From contig SVDZ01000002.1 in the NCBI GenBank assembly GCA_015057625.1, positions 385,802-449,801 of the forward strand: a stretch of DNA of 64,000 bases, in the 5' to 3' direction. The notes beneath the pieces are model-generated. The model saw nothing but the letters and a program-made list of their open reading frames with translations. It was not told the DNA's origin and did not search any database. The position numbers and the translations under genes are program-made. The DNA comes from Lachnospiraceae bacterium. Lineage in GTDB: Bacteria > Bacillota > Clostridia > Lachnospirales > Lachnospiraceae. Positions 16,211 through 25,007 of the stretch are shown piece by piece (position 1 is the first letter of the stretch; each line of letters opens with the position of its first letter).

Positions 16211-18376
16211 TTATTTCACACCTCTTTTAAAATGACCTCTAGTTGAGCCTTCAATTTCATTATAGTTATTATTTTTCAAAATGAAACTATTATTGAAGAT
16301 GTTTATAATATTTTTTACTTCTTCCTTGTTTTCGTAAGTAAATTCTAATCTGACTGAACTTGGATTAAGCTTTAATATAGTGTTACTGTAACTTGCCAAA
16401 GATAGTGGGTTTACATTGTAAATAATATTGTAGCAATAATCGCAAACACATCTGACATGCATGTTTTGATTCATTCTGTCATTGAGAATGTAACTTTCTT
16501 TTGATTTGTTGCATCGATTGCATGTTTTAGCAACACAATTTGCAGTTGTCATTACAGGCATATAACCGTAAACAACCATCTCTTCTCTACTACAGCCTCT
16601 GTACTCCAGTTCTTTGAAATTCAGTTCAACAGGGACGGTAGTTTTTACACCGAAGCTATCATACAATTTTTTTGATTCTTTGTTAAAAGAGTAAACGTTA
16701 TAATCAAAAATAAAATTAGTGTACCCTTTTGATTTTAAATAAAAATATTCTTCAATATTTCGTATTAAAAAGCCATTATACATCTCAAGATTTTTTGAAT
16801 GAATTTTTTCAAACGTGTTCTTATCATCCATTCTGAATACATGTGGCATGGCAAGATACAATTTAGTATTATTGAGTTTACATGTTTCTTTAATTCTGTT
16901 TAAATCATCATTTTCGCAAAATGATTCTACATAAATAACAGATATTTTGTTCGAATCAATACAAGCCTTAATCTGTTCCTCTGTAGAACATAACGCAGAC
17001 ATAGATAATTCATTATTATCACCTGTGTCGCAGTTAGAAATTGAATTGTCTTCGTAACTAATTATATTTTCTGAATTTCTGTAAAATGATTGAATGATTG
17101 TATTGATTAATTCATCTGTTATATTTCTTCTTAAATTATTAAGTGAACCCATAGTCATAAATAAACCATCATCCAAGTTGACTTCCATATAATCAACTTC
17201 AAAAGGAGTATTGCCTAATTTCGAAAACTGTTTGATAACTGTTTCTTTAGTTAACGGTTTATTTTCGGCTAAGGAAGGAACCTCACCTTCTATGCTGACG
17301 GTATAATCACTACATGTTGCAATAATATTAACATTTGAATCTTTAAATATATTGATATAAATATTAATTTTTTCTTTAGGTGAATTATTGATTATTTTTT
17401 CATTTATGAAATTGATATAATCTTTATTTTCAGTTCTAAAAGCTGGCTCTTTCAAAGAAATCATATCTCTTGAATTGTGAACATTATAATAGCTCTCATT
17501 GAATCCGTTTCTGTTAAAGAGATCCCAAGCCTTTTGATAATCCGCCTTATCAACATGATAATTTTTAGGATTACTAAGATACAAATCCACATATTTTCTG
17601 TAGAGAGAAGTTATACCTGCTGTATACTCCTTTTTCTTCATTCTGCCCTCAATTTTAAGAGAATATACACCTGATTCTATAATTTGAGGAAGTATGTTTA
17701 GTGTACAAATATCCTTTGGGCTTAATATGTATTTTTCGTCTTTGGTATTAATAACTTTATTGTTTTTTATTAAATCATAATTAAGTCTACAAGGCTGAGC
17801 ACATTTTCCTCTGTTACCGCTTCTTCCGCCAATGTAACTGCTTAAAAAACACTGTCCGGAATAACAATAACACAATGCACCATGTACAAAACTTTCTATT
17901 TCTATATCGCAATTATCACTGATGTGCTTTATTTCTTTTGCAGAAAGTTCCCTTGGCGTAACAATTCTGCTCACTCCGCGACTTTTGAGGAAATCTACTG
18001 TTTCATGCCCCATTATTGTCATCTGAGTGCTGGCGTGAATATGTAAATCAGGGAAATGCTTATGGATAAATTCCATAACTCCGAAATCCTGAACAATAAC
18101 AGCATCAAGCCCTATATTATATAATGGTTTTATATAATCATAGAGTTTCTTTTCTATTTCCAAATCTTTTATTAGTGTATTTACTGTGAGATATATTTTT
18201 CTTCCGTGAATATGCGCATATCTTATGGCTTCCTCTAACTGTTCGAAGGAAAGATTATCTGCATATTCTCTTGCGCCAAATAATGGACCTCCGGTATAAA
18301 CTGCATCTGCGCCGGCATTTATCGCTGCTATTACGCATTCTAGCGAACCGCCTGGAGCTAATATTTCTACTTTCAT
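16211..18376 (-). CDS. Peptidase U32 family protein (RlhA/YdcP-like)
   Basis: A 721-residue U32 protein. The N-terminal domain opens with EILAPGGSLECVIAAINAGADAVYTGG. It contains the U32 signature around SFVHGALCYCYSGQCFLSS and the Cys-rich GKCAQPCRL, which together supply Fe-S ligands in the RlhA subgroup. A second Cys cluster (CVAKTCNRCNKS, CVCDYC) lies near residue 640. Family members hydroxylate 23S rRNA (RlhA) or act in ubiquinone or tRNA modification; true protease activity is doubtful. I start it at the ATG with AGGTG 8 bases upstream; a GTG nine bases earlier overlaps that site. It follows zapA, a frequent neighbour in Clostridia. Confidence 0.88.
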   Translation of the reverse strand: MKVEILAPGGSLECVIAAINAGADAVYTGGPLFGAREYADNLSFEQLEEAIRYAHIHGRKIYLTVNTLIKDLEIEKKLYDYIKPLYNIGLDAVIVQDFGVMEFIHKHFPDLHIHASTQMTIMGHETVDFLKSRGVSRIVTPRELSAKEIKHISDNCDIEIESFVHGALCYCYSGQCFLSSYIGGRSGNRGKCAQPCRLNYDLIKNNKVINTKDEKYILSPKDICTLNILPQIIESGVYSLKIEGRMKKKEYTAGITSLYRKYVDLYLSNPKNYHVDKADYQKAWDLFNRNGFNESYYNVHNSRDMISLKEPAFRTENKDYINFINEKIINNSPKEKINIYINIFKDSNVNIIATCSDYTVSIEGEVPSLAENKPLTKETVIKQFSKLGNTPFEVDYMEVNLDDGLFMTMGSLNNLRRNITDELINTIIQSFYRNSENIISYEDNSISNCDTGDNNELSMSALCSTEEQIKACIDSNKISVIYVESFCENDDLNRIKETCKLNNTKLYLAMPHVFRMDDKNTFEKIHSKNLEMYNGFLIRNIEEYFYLKSKGYTNFIFDYNVYSFNKESKKLYDSFGVKTTVPVELNFKELEYRGCSREEMVVYGYMPVMTTANCVAKTCNRCNKSKESYILNDRMNQNMHVRCVCDYCYNIIYNVNPLSLASYSNTILKLNPSSVRLEFTYENKEEVKNIINIFNNSFILKNNNYNEIEGSTRGHFKRGVK

Positions 18377-18395
18377 TTTATTCACCTATATTAAA

Positions 18396-18430
18396 CCTAA
18401 AGCGACCAGGAAAGAACCTGATCGCTTTTT
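18396..18430 (-). terminator. Hairpin/weak terminator after zapA
   Basis: AAAGCGACCAGG (18399-18410) pairs with CCTGATCGCTTT (18417-18428). The single imperfect pair is C-A on the plus strand but U-G on the minus strand, which supports a minus-strand RNA. The following T-run is weak, so read-through into the U32 gene is likely. Confidence 0.5.
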
Positions 18431-18431
18431 A

Positions 18432-18833
18432 TTATTTATTATTGAGTTCAGTTTGTAACTTAACAATATCTTTTTCGTATTCCACTAATTTCTTGTTAAG
18501 TTTTTCAATTTCAGATTCTAATGTCTGAATTTTGACATTTGCTGTAACTAAATCATGTTTGAATTCATAAGCTTCCTTTTCTTTCTGCTCAAGATCGGAT
18601 TCAAGTAATTCAGCCTGCTTTTTAGCTTTGAAATAATCATCAGCAATATTAAGCTCTAATATAGTTTTCTGAACATCAAATTTTTGTCTTCTATATCCTT
18701 CGTCTTTTTTGAAATCATTAATCTTGTTGCTAATATATGAAGCAACCTTTTGGATATAGGCTTCACTTTCAAAACCACCTATTGTATAAATCTGGCCATC
18801 GATTACTACATCTATGACATTCTTTGCTGACAT
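18432..18833 (-). CDS. zapA: Cell division protein ZapA
   Basis: A 133-residue ZapA. The N-terminal globular domain (NVIDVVIDGQIYTIGGFESEAYIQKVASYI) is typical, and a long C-terminal coiled coil (residues about 70-133, heptad Leu pattern ending LQTELNNK) drives tetramer formation. ZapA crosslinks FtsZ filaments at midcell. The start is the ATG with AAGGAGTG upstream; a longer open frame reaching into ruvB has no homology. It lies between ruvB and the U32 gene. Confidence 0.9.
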   Translation of the reverse strand: MSAKNVIDVVIDGQIYTIGGFESEAYIQKVASYISNKINDFKKDEGYRRQKFDVQKTILELNIADDYFKAKKQAELLESDLEQKEKEAYEFKHDLVTANVKIQTLESEIEKLNKKLVEYEKDIVKLQTELNNK

Positions 18834-18930
18834 AATTTCACTCCTTAATTTGGTCATTTGTGTAAATTGTATCAGTTGGAGATATACATTCCTACTGAAA
18901 AAATAAAATCTATCGTCTATTCTAACACAT

Positions 18931-19929
18931 TTATTCAATATAATCAATTCCAAGGTGAAGATAAGATTGTTTTGTTGCAACTCTTCCTCTGGCGGTTCTA
19001 TCAAGCAAACCATTTTGGATAAGATACGGCTCATAGACATCCTCAATAGTTCCTGCATCTTCTCCAAGTGCAGCTGCTATAGTATCTAGTCCTACCGGTC
19101 CACCTCCAAACTTATTAATAATAATATCGAGAATCATTCTATCGCCTTTATCAAGACCTAATTTATCAACTTCAAGGGAGTCTAATGCATCTTCAGCAAC
19201 TTCTCTTGTGATGATTCCGTCATATTTAATGTCAGCAAAATCACGTACTCTCTTTAAAAATCTGTTTGCTAAACGAGGGGTTCCTCTGGAACGTCTGGCA
19301 AGTTCGGTTGCCCCCTCATCGTCGATTTTAACATCTAATACCGTGGCTGAACGATTGATTATTTCTTTTAATTCAGAAAGAGTATAAAATTCGAGTTTAT
19401 TAATCACACCGAATCTGTCTCTTAGAGGAGCTGATAGCATTCCTGCTCTTGTGGTCGCTCCCACTAAAGTAAACTTAGGCAAATCAAGTCGCACTGCATG
19501 TCCTGTAGCTCCCTTTCCTATAATAATATCTATAGCAAAGTCTTCCATTGCTGAGTAAAGCACTTCTTCTACCTGTCTGTTCAGCCTGTGTATTTCATCT
19601 ATAAAGAGAACATCATTTTCTCCCAGAGAATTGAGAATTGCAGCAATATCTCCCGGCTTTTCAATTGCAGGACCTGATGTAATTTTAATATTAACTCCCA
19701 TCTCTGCAGCTATAATGTTTGCAAGAGTAGTTTTTCCAAGTCCCGGAGGTCCGTATAATAATACATGATCTAAGGATTCGCCTCTGCTTTTTGCAGCATC
19801 TATAAAAATTTTGAGATTGTTTTTTGCCTTAGATTGACCTATATACTCATCCAGCAACCTAGGTCTAAGTGTTTTTTCAATTGTAATATCTTCAACTGAC
19901 TGATCAGTTGTTGAAATAGTTCTTTTCAT
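18931..19929 (-). CDS. ruvB: Holliday junction branch migration helicase RuvB
   Basis: The AAA+ motor that drives branch migration with RuvA. The 332-residue protein has Walker A (GPPGLGKTT, near residue 62), Walker B ([10 protein letters not shown]), sensor 1 (GATTRAG) and the arginine finger region (APLRDRFG). A C-terminal winged helix is present ([12 protein letters not shown]). It lies 20 bases after ruvA in the usual order. The ATG follows GGCGAGGAAT. Confidence 0.97.
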   Translation of the reverse strand: MKRTISTTDQSVEDITIEKTLRPRLLDEYIGQSKAKNNLKIFIDAAKSRGESLDHVLLYGPPGLGKTTLANIIAAEMGVNIKITSGPAIEKPGDIAAILNSLGENDVLFIDEIHRLNRQVEEVLYSAMEDFAIDIIIGKGATGHAVRLDLPKFTLVGATTRAGMLSAPLRDRFGVINKLEFYTLSELKEIINRSATVLDVKIDDEGATELARRSRGTPRLANRFLKRVRDFADIKYDGIITREVAEDALDSLEVDKLGLDKGDRMILDIIINKFGGGPVGLDTIAAALGEDAGTIEDVYEPYLIQNGLLDRTARGRVATKQSYLHLGIDYIE

Positions 19930-19949
19930 TATTATTCCTCGCCGCTATT

Positions 19950-20546
19950 TTATATCAATTTCTTTAAAGCCTGTTTTAACACATCTTCTACTGTTGAATC
20001 TTCTGTAACAACACTTGATACAACTTTGTAGGCTTCACTCTGAGTATATCCAAGAGCTACAAGTGCACTTATTGCCTCGTTTTTAACAGATGAATCATCA
20101 GCACTGCCTGATTCAATTACAATGGAAGCATCTGAAGTGTCGGCAATATTTATCTTATCTTTAAGCTCTATAATGCATCTTTGAGCTGTCTTTGATCCTA
20201 CGCCCGGAGCTTTTGATATCGCTTTTGAATCATCAGAAAGTATTGCAAATCTGAGTTCATCAGGAGTTAACGTCGACAAAATAGCCAATGCTCCTTTTGG
20301 TCCTATTCCACTTACGGAAATCAGGAGTTTGAAAATTTCCAAATCATCCGGCTTTAAGAAGCCGTATAGACTCTGGGTATCTTCTCTTACTAAAAAATAT
20401 GTATGTATTTTTACTTCACTTCCACAATGTGGCAAAGACGCCAATATGGAAGTGGGAATAAAAATGTTATATCCGATTCCGTTATTGTCTACGACAATAC
20501 TGTCATTTTTTATATTGACCAGCTCACCTTTTATATAAGATATCAT
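19950..20546 (-). CDS. ruvA: Holliday junction DNA-binding protein RuvA
   Basis: A 198-residue RuvA that binds the four-way junction as a tetramer and recruits RuvB. The N-terminal OB domain begins MISYIKGELV. The helix-hairpin-helix pair is seen in VSGIGPKGALAILS and APGVGSKTAQRCIIELKDK. The C-terminal domain III (EAISALVALGYTQSEA) contacts RuvB. I start it at the ATG following GAAAGGATTAATC; the TTG codon 15 bases upstream overlaps that site. Upstream is the repeat array described separately. Confidence 0.96.
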   Translation of the reverse strand: MISYIKGELVNIKNDSIVVDNNGIGYNIFIPTSILASLPHCGSEVKIHTYFLVREDTQSLYGFLKPDDLEIFKLLISVSGIGPKGALAILSTLTPDELRFAILSDDSKAISKAPGVGSKTAQRCIIELKDKINIADTSDASIVIESGSADDSSVKNEAISALVALGYTQSEAYKVVSSVVTEDSTVEDVLKQALKKLI

Positions 20547-20646
20547 GATTAATCCTTTCAAAAAACGAACAAATGTTTCCTAAAAATAATAACACAATAA
20601 TATCAATATAACAATAAAGAAATTCATATTTATTAAAACTTCCAAT

Positions 20647-21058
20647 TACGTATCACATCTTAAAATACTCTCTCAAACGTATGCCGCAATTCATATTCAA
20701 GCAATTATATACGTATCAAAAAATATATTTATTTCTGGAACATACACTCCAACAACTATTTAAACACTTGCATACATACCAGCGAAAAAAATAAATTCTC
20801 AAACGTATGCCTCAACAATAATATATTTACCTAAGTACGTACTAAAACAAAATATATTTTTTGGTACGTATAATAAAACAGATTTGAAAACTTTTACTTG
20901 CGTTTCAGAAACAAATAATTAATATAGAATGTATAGTTAAAAAATATCTGTATTCTTACATGCGTTTCATAAAAGAAAACTTGATATAAAACGTATAAAC
21001 AAAATAATTCTAGATTTCTAAGCACGTTCCAAAAACAAAAATTGTCAATGGAACGTAT
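20647..21058 (-). repeat. Seven-unit, 62/63-bp-period array of paired inverted boxes
   Basis: The 592-base gap between ruvA and the gerA-type gene holds seven units. Each has a 9-base box 1 (TACGTATCA/TGCGTTTCA type), exactly 20 A/T-rich bases, then a 7-base box 2 (AACGTAT type). Box 1 starts at 20647, 20710, 20773, 20836, 20899, 20961 and 21023; box 2 at 20676, 20739, 20802, 20865, 20928, 20990 and 21052. The boxes are partly inverted to each other (unit 7: ACGTTCC with GGAACGT; unit 4: GTAC with GTAC), while sequence between boxes is not conserved. I recognise no known family. The flanks 20547-20646 and 21059-21138 hold nothing I can name. Confidence 0.85.
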
Positions 21059-21138
21059 CTCCCAACATTTTTGAAGCAAATTAATTATTTATAACATATT
21101 TATTTTTTTCTCTTATAAATAATCTCTATGGTTTTGTT

Positions 21139-22536
21139 TTACTTCTTCAACCTTATAAATCTCGTCAGAATTTTATGCTTGTCAAATGGATACAATGGAT
21201 AAATATAACTGGTATTGCTGAGTGTTTTATTAAAAGCAACAAGTAAAACAGTGATTAACAAACCAATTACAAATCCGTACAATGCAAAAAACTGAGTTAA
21301 TATTAAAATAATTATTCTACAGTATTTTATTGCATATGCAAATTCGTAGTTCTCATGTGTGAAATTTGCTATTGCAACAACAGCCATATATAGCATTGTC
21401 TGTGAAATAAACCATCCGGTTTCAATGGCGAATTCTCCGATAACAATTGCTGCGATAATACTTAGGGGTGTATTTAACATACTAGGAGTATTTACAGCTG
21501 CAAGTTTAAGCCCGTCCACGCAAAGTTCCAAAGATAAAAGTTGTAAAATAATAGGAACAAAAGGCTCATTATCTATTTTCAAAAACATTAAATCCGAAGG
21601 TATCAATGATGGGTTATTTGCAAATAAAAGATAAAGGGGCGTTAATATTAAAGATAATAAAGTTATTACTAGTCTTGAAAGTCTGAGGTATGTGCCTGTG
21701 ACAGGAGGAAAATAATAATCATCTGCCTCTTCTATTACATCGAAAATTGTTGTTGGCAAAATCATTGCAGCAGGCGATGTATCAACCAGGATAACAATAT
21801 AACCCTCAATTATTTCTGAAGCGGCCGTGTCAGGTCGTTCGCTATATCTGAATTTTGGGAATGGGTTTAAAAAACTTCCCTGATGCAGACACTCAGAAAG
21901 ACTTTCCTGACTCAAAGTTAAGGCATCTGTTTTAATGTCTTTAATTCTTTGCCTTATAGAAGATAAAAGCTTCTTATCCGCAATATTATCCATATAACAA
22001 ATTGCAACATCAGTTTTCGAGATATCACCCACTTGTATAATTTCACATCTATAATCAGTTGAGCGAATTCTTCTTCTGATAAGTGCTGTGTTTTCGGTGA
22101 GCGTTTCAACAAATCCATCTCTTGAGCCTCTTAAAACCCTGTATTTTTCTGGTTCAGAAACATTTCTTGAAGGATATCGTCTGGTGTCTATTAAAAAAGC
22201 AAAACTATATTTTTCAACATAAAAACAAATGACCCCTGATAAAATGTTTGTAAGTATTTTGTTTTCATCCGAAGAAATATCTGTTTCAAGATAAGGCAAA
22301 TATAGTTTGTCAAATTCTTCGGCAGTATCCGGAAGTATATAATTACATTTTAAAATGTACTCTTGTATTTTTTCTACAACTTCCACATCGCACATGCCGT
22401 TAATATAGTAGAACACTCCTTTTGAGTCTCCGACAACAAATTCTTTTTTTAAAATATCAAAATTAATGTCAACAGCAAGTGATTGGTCAAAATTATCAAT
22501 TGTCTTCTCATAGCTTTCCTTACAAATCAAACTCAT
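21139..22536 (-). CDS. GerA-family spore germination protein
   Basis: A 465-residue GerA/SpoVAF-family protein. The soluble N-terminal domain (residues about 1-240, with DTRRYPSRNVSEPEKYRVLRG and the SLSECL segment) precedes a membrane part with about five helices that starts with the conserved GTYLRLSRLVITLLSLILTPLYLL. GerA A-subunits form the germinant-gated ion channel in the inner spore membrane. No GerB or GerC genes are next to it, so it is either an orphan A-subunit or a SpoVAF-like protein. I start it at the ATG with GGAAG 7 bases upstream. Downstream lies the 63-bp array. Confidence 0.88.
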   Translation of the reverse strand: MSLICKESYEKTIDNFDQSLAVDINFDILKKEFVVGDSKGVFYYINGMCDVEVVEKIQEYILKCNYILPDTAEEFDKLYLPYLETDISSDENKILTNILSGVICFYVEKYSFAFLIDTRRYPSRNVSEPEKYRVLRGSRDGFVETLTENTALIRRRIRSTDYRCEIIQVGDISKTDVAICYMDNIADKKLLSSIRQRIKDIKTDALTLSQESLSECLHQGSFLNPFPKFRYSERPDTAASEIIEGYIVILVDTSPAAMILPTTIFDVIEEADDYYFPPVTGTYLRLSRLVITLLSLILTPLYLLFANNPSLIPSDLMFLKIDNEPFVPIILQLLSLELCVDGLKLAAVNTPSMLNTPLSIIAAIVIGEFAIETGWFISQTMLYMAVVAIANFTHENYEFAYAIKYCRIIILILTQFFALYGFVIGLLITVLLVAFNKTLSNTSYIYPLYPFDKHKILTRFIRLKK

Positions 22537-22595
22537 ATCGGCTTCCAATCTGTTTTTTATATTAATATCAGCAATTAGAGCGGTAATTATTCAAC

Positions 22596-22640
22596 TTTAG
22601 AAAAAGAAACTGGCACTATCGATAAAATAGTGCCAGTTTT
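22596..22640 (-). terminator. Terminator of the amino-acid ABC transporter operon
   Basis: AAACTGGCACTA (22607-22618) and TAGTGCCAGTTT (22628-22639) form a 12-bp stem, and on the minus strand the hairpin is followed by a CTTTTT run. It lies 45 bases past the ATPase gene stop and just upstream of the gerA-type gene. Confidence 0.88.
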
Positions 22641-22684
22641 CTCAGTAATTCTTGTTATAATTCAGTATTATTTCTTATATTTCT

Positions 22685-23458
22685 TTAATACTTTGTAAGA
22701 AATTGTTTTGTCCTCTCTTCTTTTGGATTATCAATCAGTTCTTTTGCCGGTCCCTGCTCAACAATATATCCATCGTCCATAAAGATTATATAATCTGCAA
22801 CATCTCGCGCAAAAGCCATCTCATGAGTAACAATTATCATTGTTGTGTTCTGTTCGGCAAGTTCTCTGATAACCTTAAGCACTTCTCCTGTTAATTCAGG
22901 GTCTAATGCTGAAGTTGGTTCATCAAAACATAGTATGTCGGGATTTAATGCAAGAGCTCTAGCAATAGCAACTCTTTGCTTCTGTCCACCGGAGAGCTGA
23001 TGAGGATAATGATCCATGCGCTCACTCAATCCCATTTTATCTAGAAGTTCTTTTCCTTTATTGTCGATTTCTTCTAACAATTGTTTTTTATCACTTTTAT
23101 AATTCGGCGATTCTTTTGCCATCAGTTTTGTGGCAAGTGTTACATTTTCAAGAGCTGTGTACTGCGGAAATAAATTAAAATTCTGAAATACCATTCCAAA
23201 ATGTAATCTCTTCTTTCTAAGTTCTCGCTCCGATAATTTACCATGAGAATCGTCAAGCAATGTATTTCCGTTTACAATTATTTGTCCTTTGGTAGGTCTT
23301 TCAAGAAAGTTTAAGCATCTTAAAAGAGTTGTTTTTCCTGAACCTGAAGACCCAATGATTGCAAGCGTCTTTCCTTTTTCAAGGCAAAAACTGATATCGT
23401 TTAAAACAGTAGTTTTCCCAAAATTTTTACCGAGATTATTTACTTCTAAAATTGCCAT
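22685..23458 (-). CDS. Polar amino-acid ABC transporter ATP-binding protein (GlnQ/HisP type)
   Basis: A 257-residue ABC ATPase that energises amino-acid uptake with the adjacent permease and binding protein. Walker A is GSSGSGKTT, the Q-loop follows in GMVFQNFNLFPQ, the ABC signature is LSGGQKQR, Walker B is ILCFDEPTSALD and the switch His is in VTHEM. The VFQNFNLF sequence is typical of polar amino-acid importers. A GAGGTGG site precedes the ATG. It is the last gene of the three-gene operon. Confidence 0.95.
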   Translation of the reverse strand: MAILEVNNLGKNFGKTTVLNDISFCLEKGKTLAIIGSSGSGKTTLLRCLNFLERPTKGQIIVNGNTLLDDSHGKLSERELRKKRLHFGMVFQNFNLFPQYTALENVTLATKLMAKESPNYKSDKKQLLEEIDNKGKELLDKMGLSERMDHYPHQLSGGQKQRVAIARALALNPDILCFDEPTSALDPELTGEVLKVIRELAEQNTTMIIVTHEMAFARDVADYIIFMDDGYIVEQGPAKELIDNPKEERTKQFLTKY

Positions 23459-23473
23459 AATCCACCTCTGTAA

Positions 23474-24124
23474 TTATTCGTATTTAAAATAATCTAATTT
23501 GCGTTCAATAAGATTAAATACAATGGTAAGAATACCAACGAATACTAAATAGTAAACTCCTGTATAGAATAACGGCCAAGTAAGCCCTGCTGATTTCATA
23601 AATGAAAAACCGGCAAATGTCAATTCGTATGCTGCGATTATTCTAGCAAGAGAAGTATCCTTAACAAGTGTAATAATTTCATTTGACATTGGAGGAACTA
23701 CTCTTTTAATCATTTGCAAAAGTGTGATTTTGAAAAAAATCTGTCTTCTGTTCATGCCAAGTACCTGTCCAGCCTCGTACTGTCCTTTTGGGACACCCTG
23801 AATTCCACCTTTAAATATTACAGCAAAATAACATGAATAATTAATGGTAAACGCAACAACAGTGGCTGTTATTCTACCTGCTTCATTTCCACTCCAAATC
23901 GGATGATTGAGCATACCGGGAACATAAAAAATAACCATCAACTGTAACATTAAAGGGGTTCCCCTTATAATCCATATTAAGATGTTAAGTAGATATTTAA
24001 TAGGTGTAAGCAATCCCAAAGAAATAATTAATCCTAAAGGCAATGCAAATAAAAGTGTTAATATAAATATTTCAAATGTTGTAAGCATTCCGTTAAGCAA
24101 GGTTAACGTTACGGTCCAAAACAT
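23474..24124 (-). CDS. Amino-acid ABC transporter permease (HisM/GlnP type)
   Basis: A 216-residue inner-membrane permease with about five membrane helices. It carries the HisM-family opening (LLNGMLTTFEIFILTLLFALPLGLI), the RGTPLMLQL segment and the EAA loop EAGQVLGMNRRQIFFKITLLQ that docks onto the ATPase. NEIITLVKDTSLA is another family block. It lies between the binding-protein and ATPase genes, 15-22 bases from each. A single permease gene implies a homodimer. Confidence 0.94.
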   Translation of the reverse strand: MFWTVTLTLLNGMLTTFEIFILTLLFALPLGLIISLGLLTPIKYLLNILIWIIRGTPLMLQLMVIFYVPGMLNHPIWSGNEAGRITATVVAFTINYSCYFAVIFKGGIQGVPKGQYEAGQVLGMNRRQIFFKITLLQMIKRVVPPMSNEIITLVKDTSLARIIAAYELTFAGFSFMKSAGLTWPLFYTGVYYLVFVGILTIVFNLIERKLDYFKYE

Positions 24125-24146
24125 AATAGTCTCCTTTGGATATATA

Positions 24147-24938
24147 TTATTTTACTTTTTCTACAATTACCTGTGCGTTGTTACAATAAGCATTTGAGCA
24201 GTTCATTGCATTTTTAACTTCATCTGTAAGTGTCATTCCATTCCAAACAACATCAATATTTTTTGAAGAAAGCTCCATAGCTTTTGTATCCCAGTCGATT
24301 TCAACAAATTCAACTGTTACGCCTAATTTTTCTCCGAGTTTCTTTGCCATGTCAGCGTCAAAACCAATCCATTCGTCACTGTCATTTTTATAATCCATTG
24401 GTGCAAAGTCAGTGATACCTACGATTAGCTTGCCGTTGCTCTTGATAGCCTCAACATCACTGTTTTCAGATTTCTCGTAAGTAGCTTCCTTCTGCTCAAC
24501 TAAGGCTTCCTGAACACCATACTGTTTTGCAATTTCAAGCATTGAACCGTCTTTGTATGTCTCATAGAAAAATTCATTGATATATGATGCTAAGTCAGAA
24601 TCTTTTCTACAACCTACACCGTATTCTTCAGTAGTAAGTTCTGTTGTGTGTTTTAAGTTTGGATAACTTGTTCCCTCACCAATCATAGCACCTGCCATAA
24701 GTAAGTCGATAATTGCTGCATTACTTGTTCCGCTGTTTACTTCCATTAAAGCGTCAGCCTGAGAATTAACAGAATTGATCTGATATCCCTTTTCTTTTGC
24801 GATTGCTTCACCGGCTGATCCGGCTTCAACAGCGTATGTGATTTCTCCGACTTTATTTCCTGCTTCCTTATTGGAACATCCTGTAAAACATGATGTCATT
24901 ACTGTTACACATGCTAAAATAATAGCTAATTTCTTCAT
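24147..24938 (-). CDS. Amino-acid ABC transporter substrate-binding lipoprotein
   Basis: A 263-residue family 3 solute-binding protein. The signal peptide MKKLAIILACVTVMTSCFTG ends in a lipobox before Cys21, so it is a lipid-anchored receptor outside the membrane. The C-terminal half has the family sequence GKLIVGITDFAPMDYK and IGFDADMAKKLGEKLGV, then DVVWNGMTLTDEV. Oddly, the IGITDFAPMDY block that normally starts the mature domain lies in the middle (near residue 150), so the order of the two lobes looks circularly permuted. I start it at the ATG after TTAGGAGG. The specific amino acid cannot be predicted. Confidence 0.88.
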   Translation of the reverse strand: MKKLAIILACVTVMTSCFTGCSNKEAGNKVGEITYAVEAGSAGEAIAKEKGYQINSVNSQADALMEVNSGTSNAAIIDLLMAGAMIGEGTSYPNLKHTTELTTEEYGVGCRKDSDLASYINEFFYETYKDGSMLEIAKQYGVQEALVEQKEATYEKSENSDVEAIKSNGKLIVGITDFAPMDYKNDSDEWIGFDADMAKKLGEKLGVTVEFVEIDWDTKAMELSSKNIDVVWNGMTLTDEVKNAMNCSNAYCNNAQVIVEKVK

Positions 24939-25007
24939 TGTAAAAATCCTCCTAAATTCAATGAAATATTTATTTATATAATCATTTAATATAAAACATA
25001 TCAAATC

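Noticed and set aside
18834..19067. Longer N-terminus for zapA.
   Set aside because: The extension overlaps ruvB, has no ZapA homology, and a good ribosome site lies before the internal ATG.
20647..21058. CRISPR array, because of the regular spacing of about 62 bases.
   Set aside because: The conserved boxes are only 7-9 bases and vary between units; CRISPR repeats are 23-40 bases and near identical. No cas gene is present.
20894..21079. Open frame of 61 codons on the minus strand.
   Set aside because: It covers part of the 63-bp box array. The period drops to 62 in two units, which would break a coding repeat, and no start signal is present.
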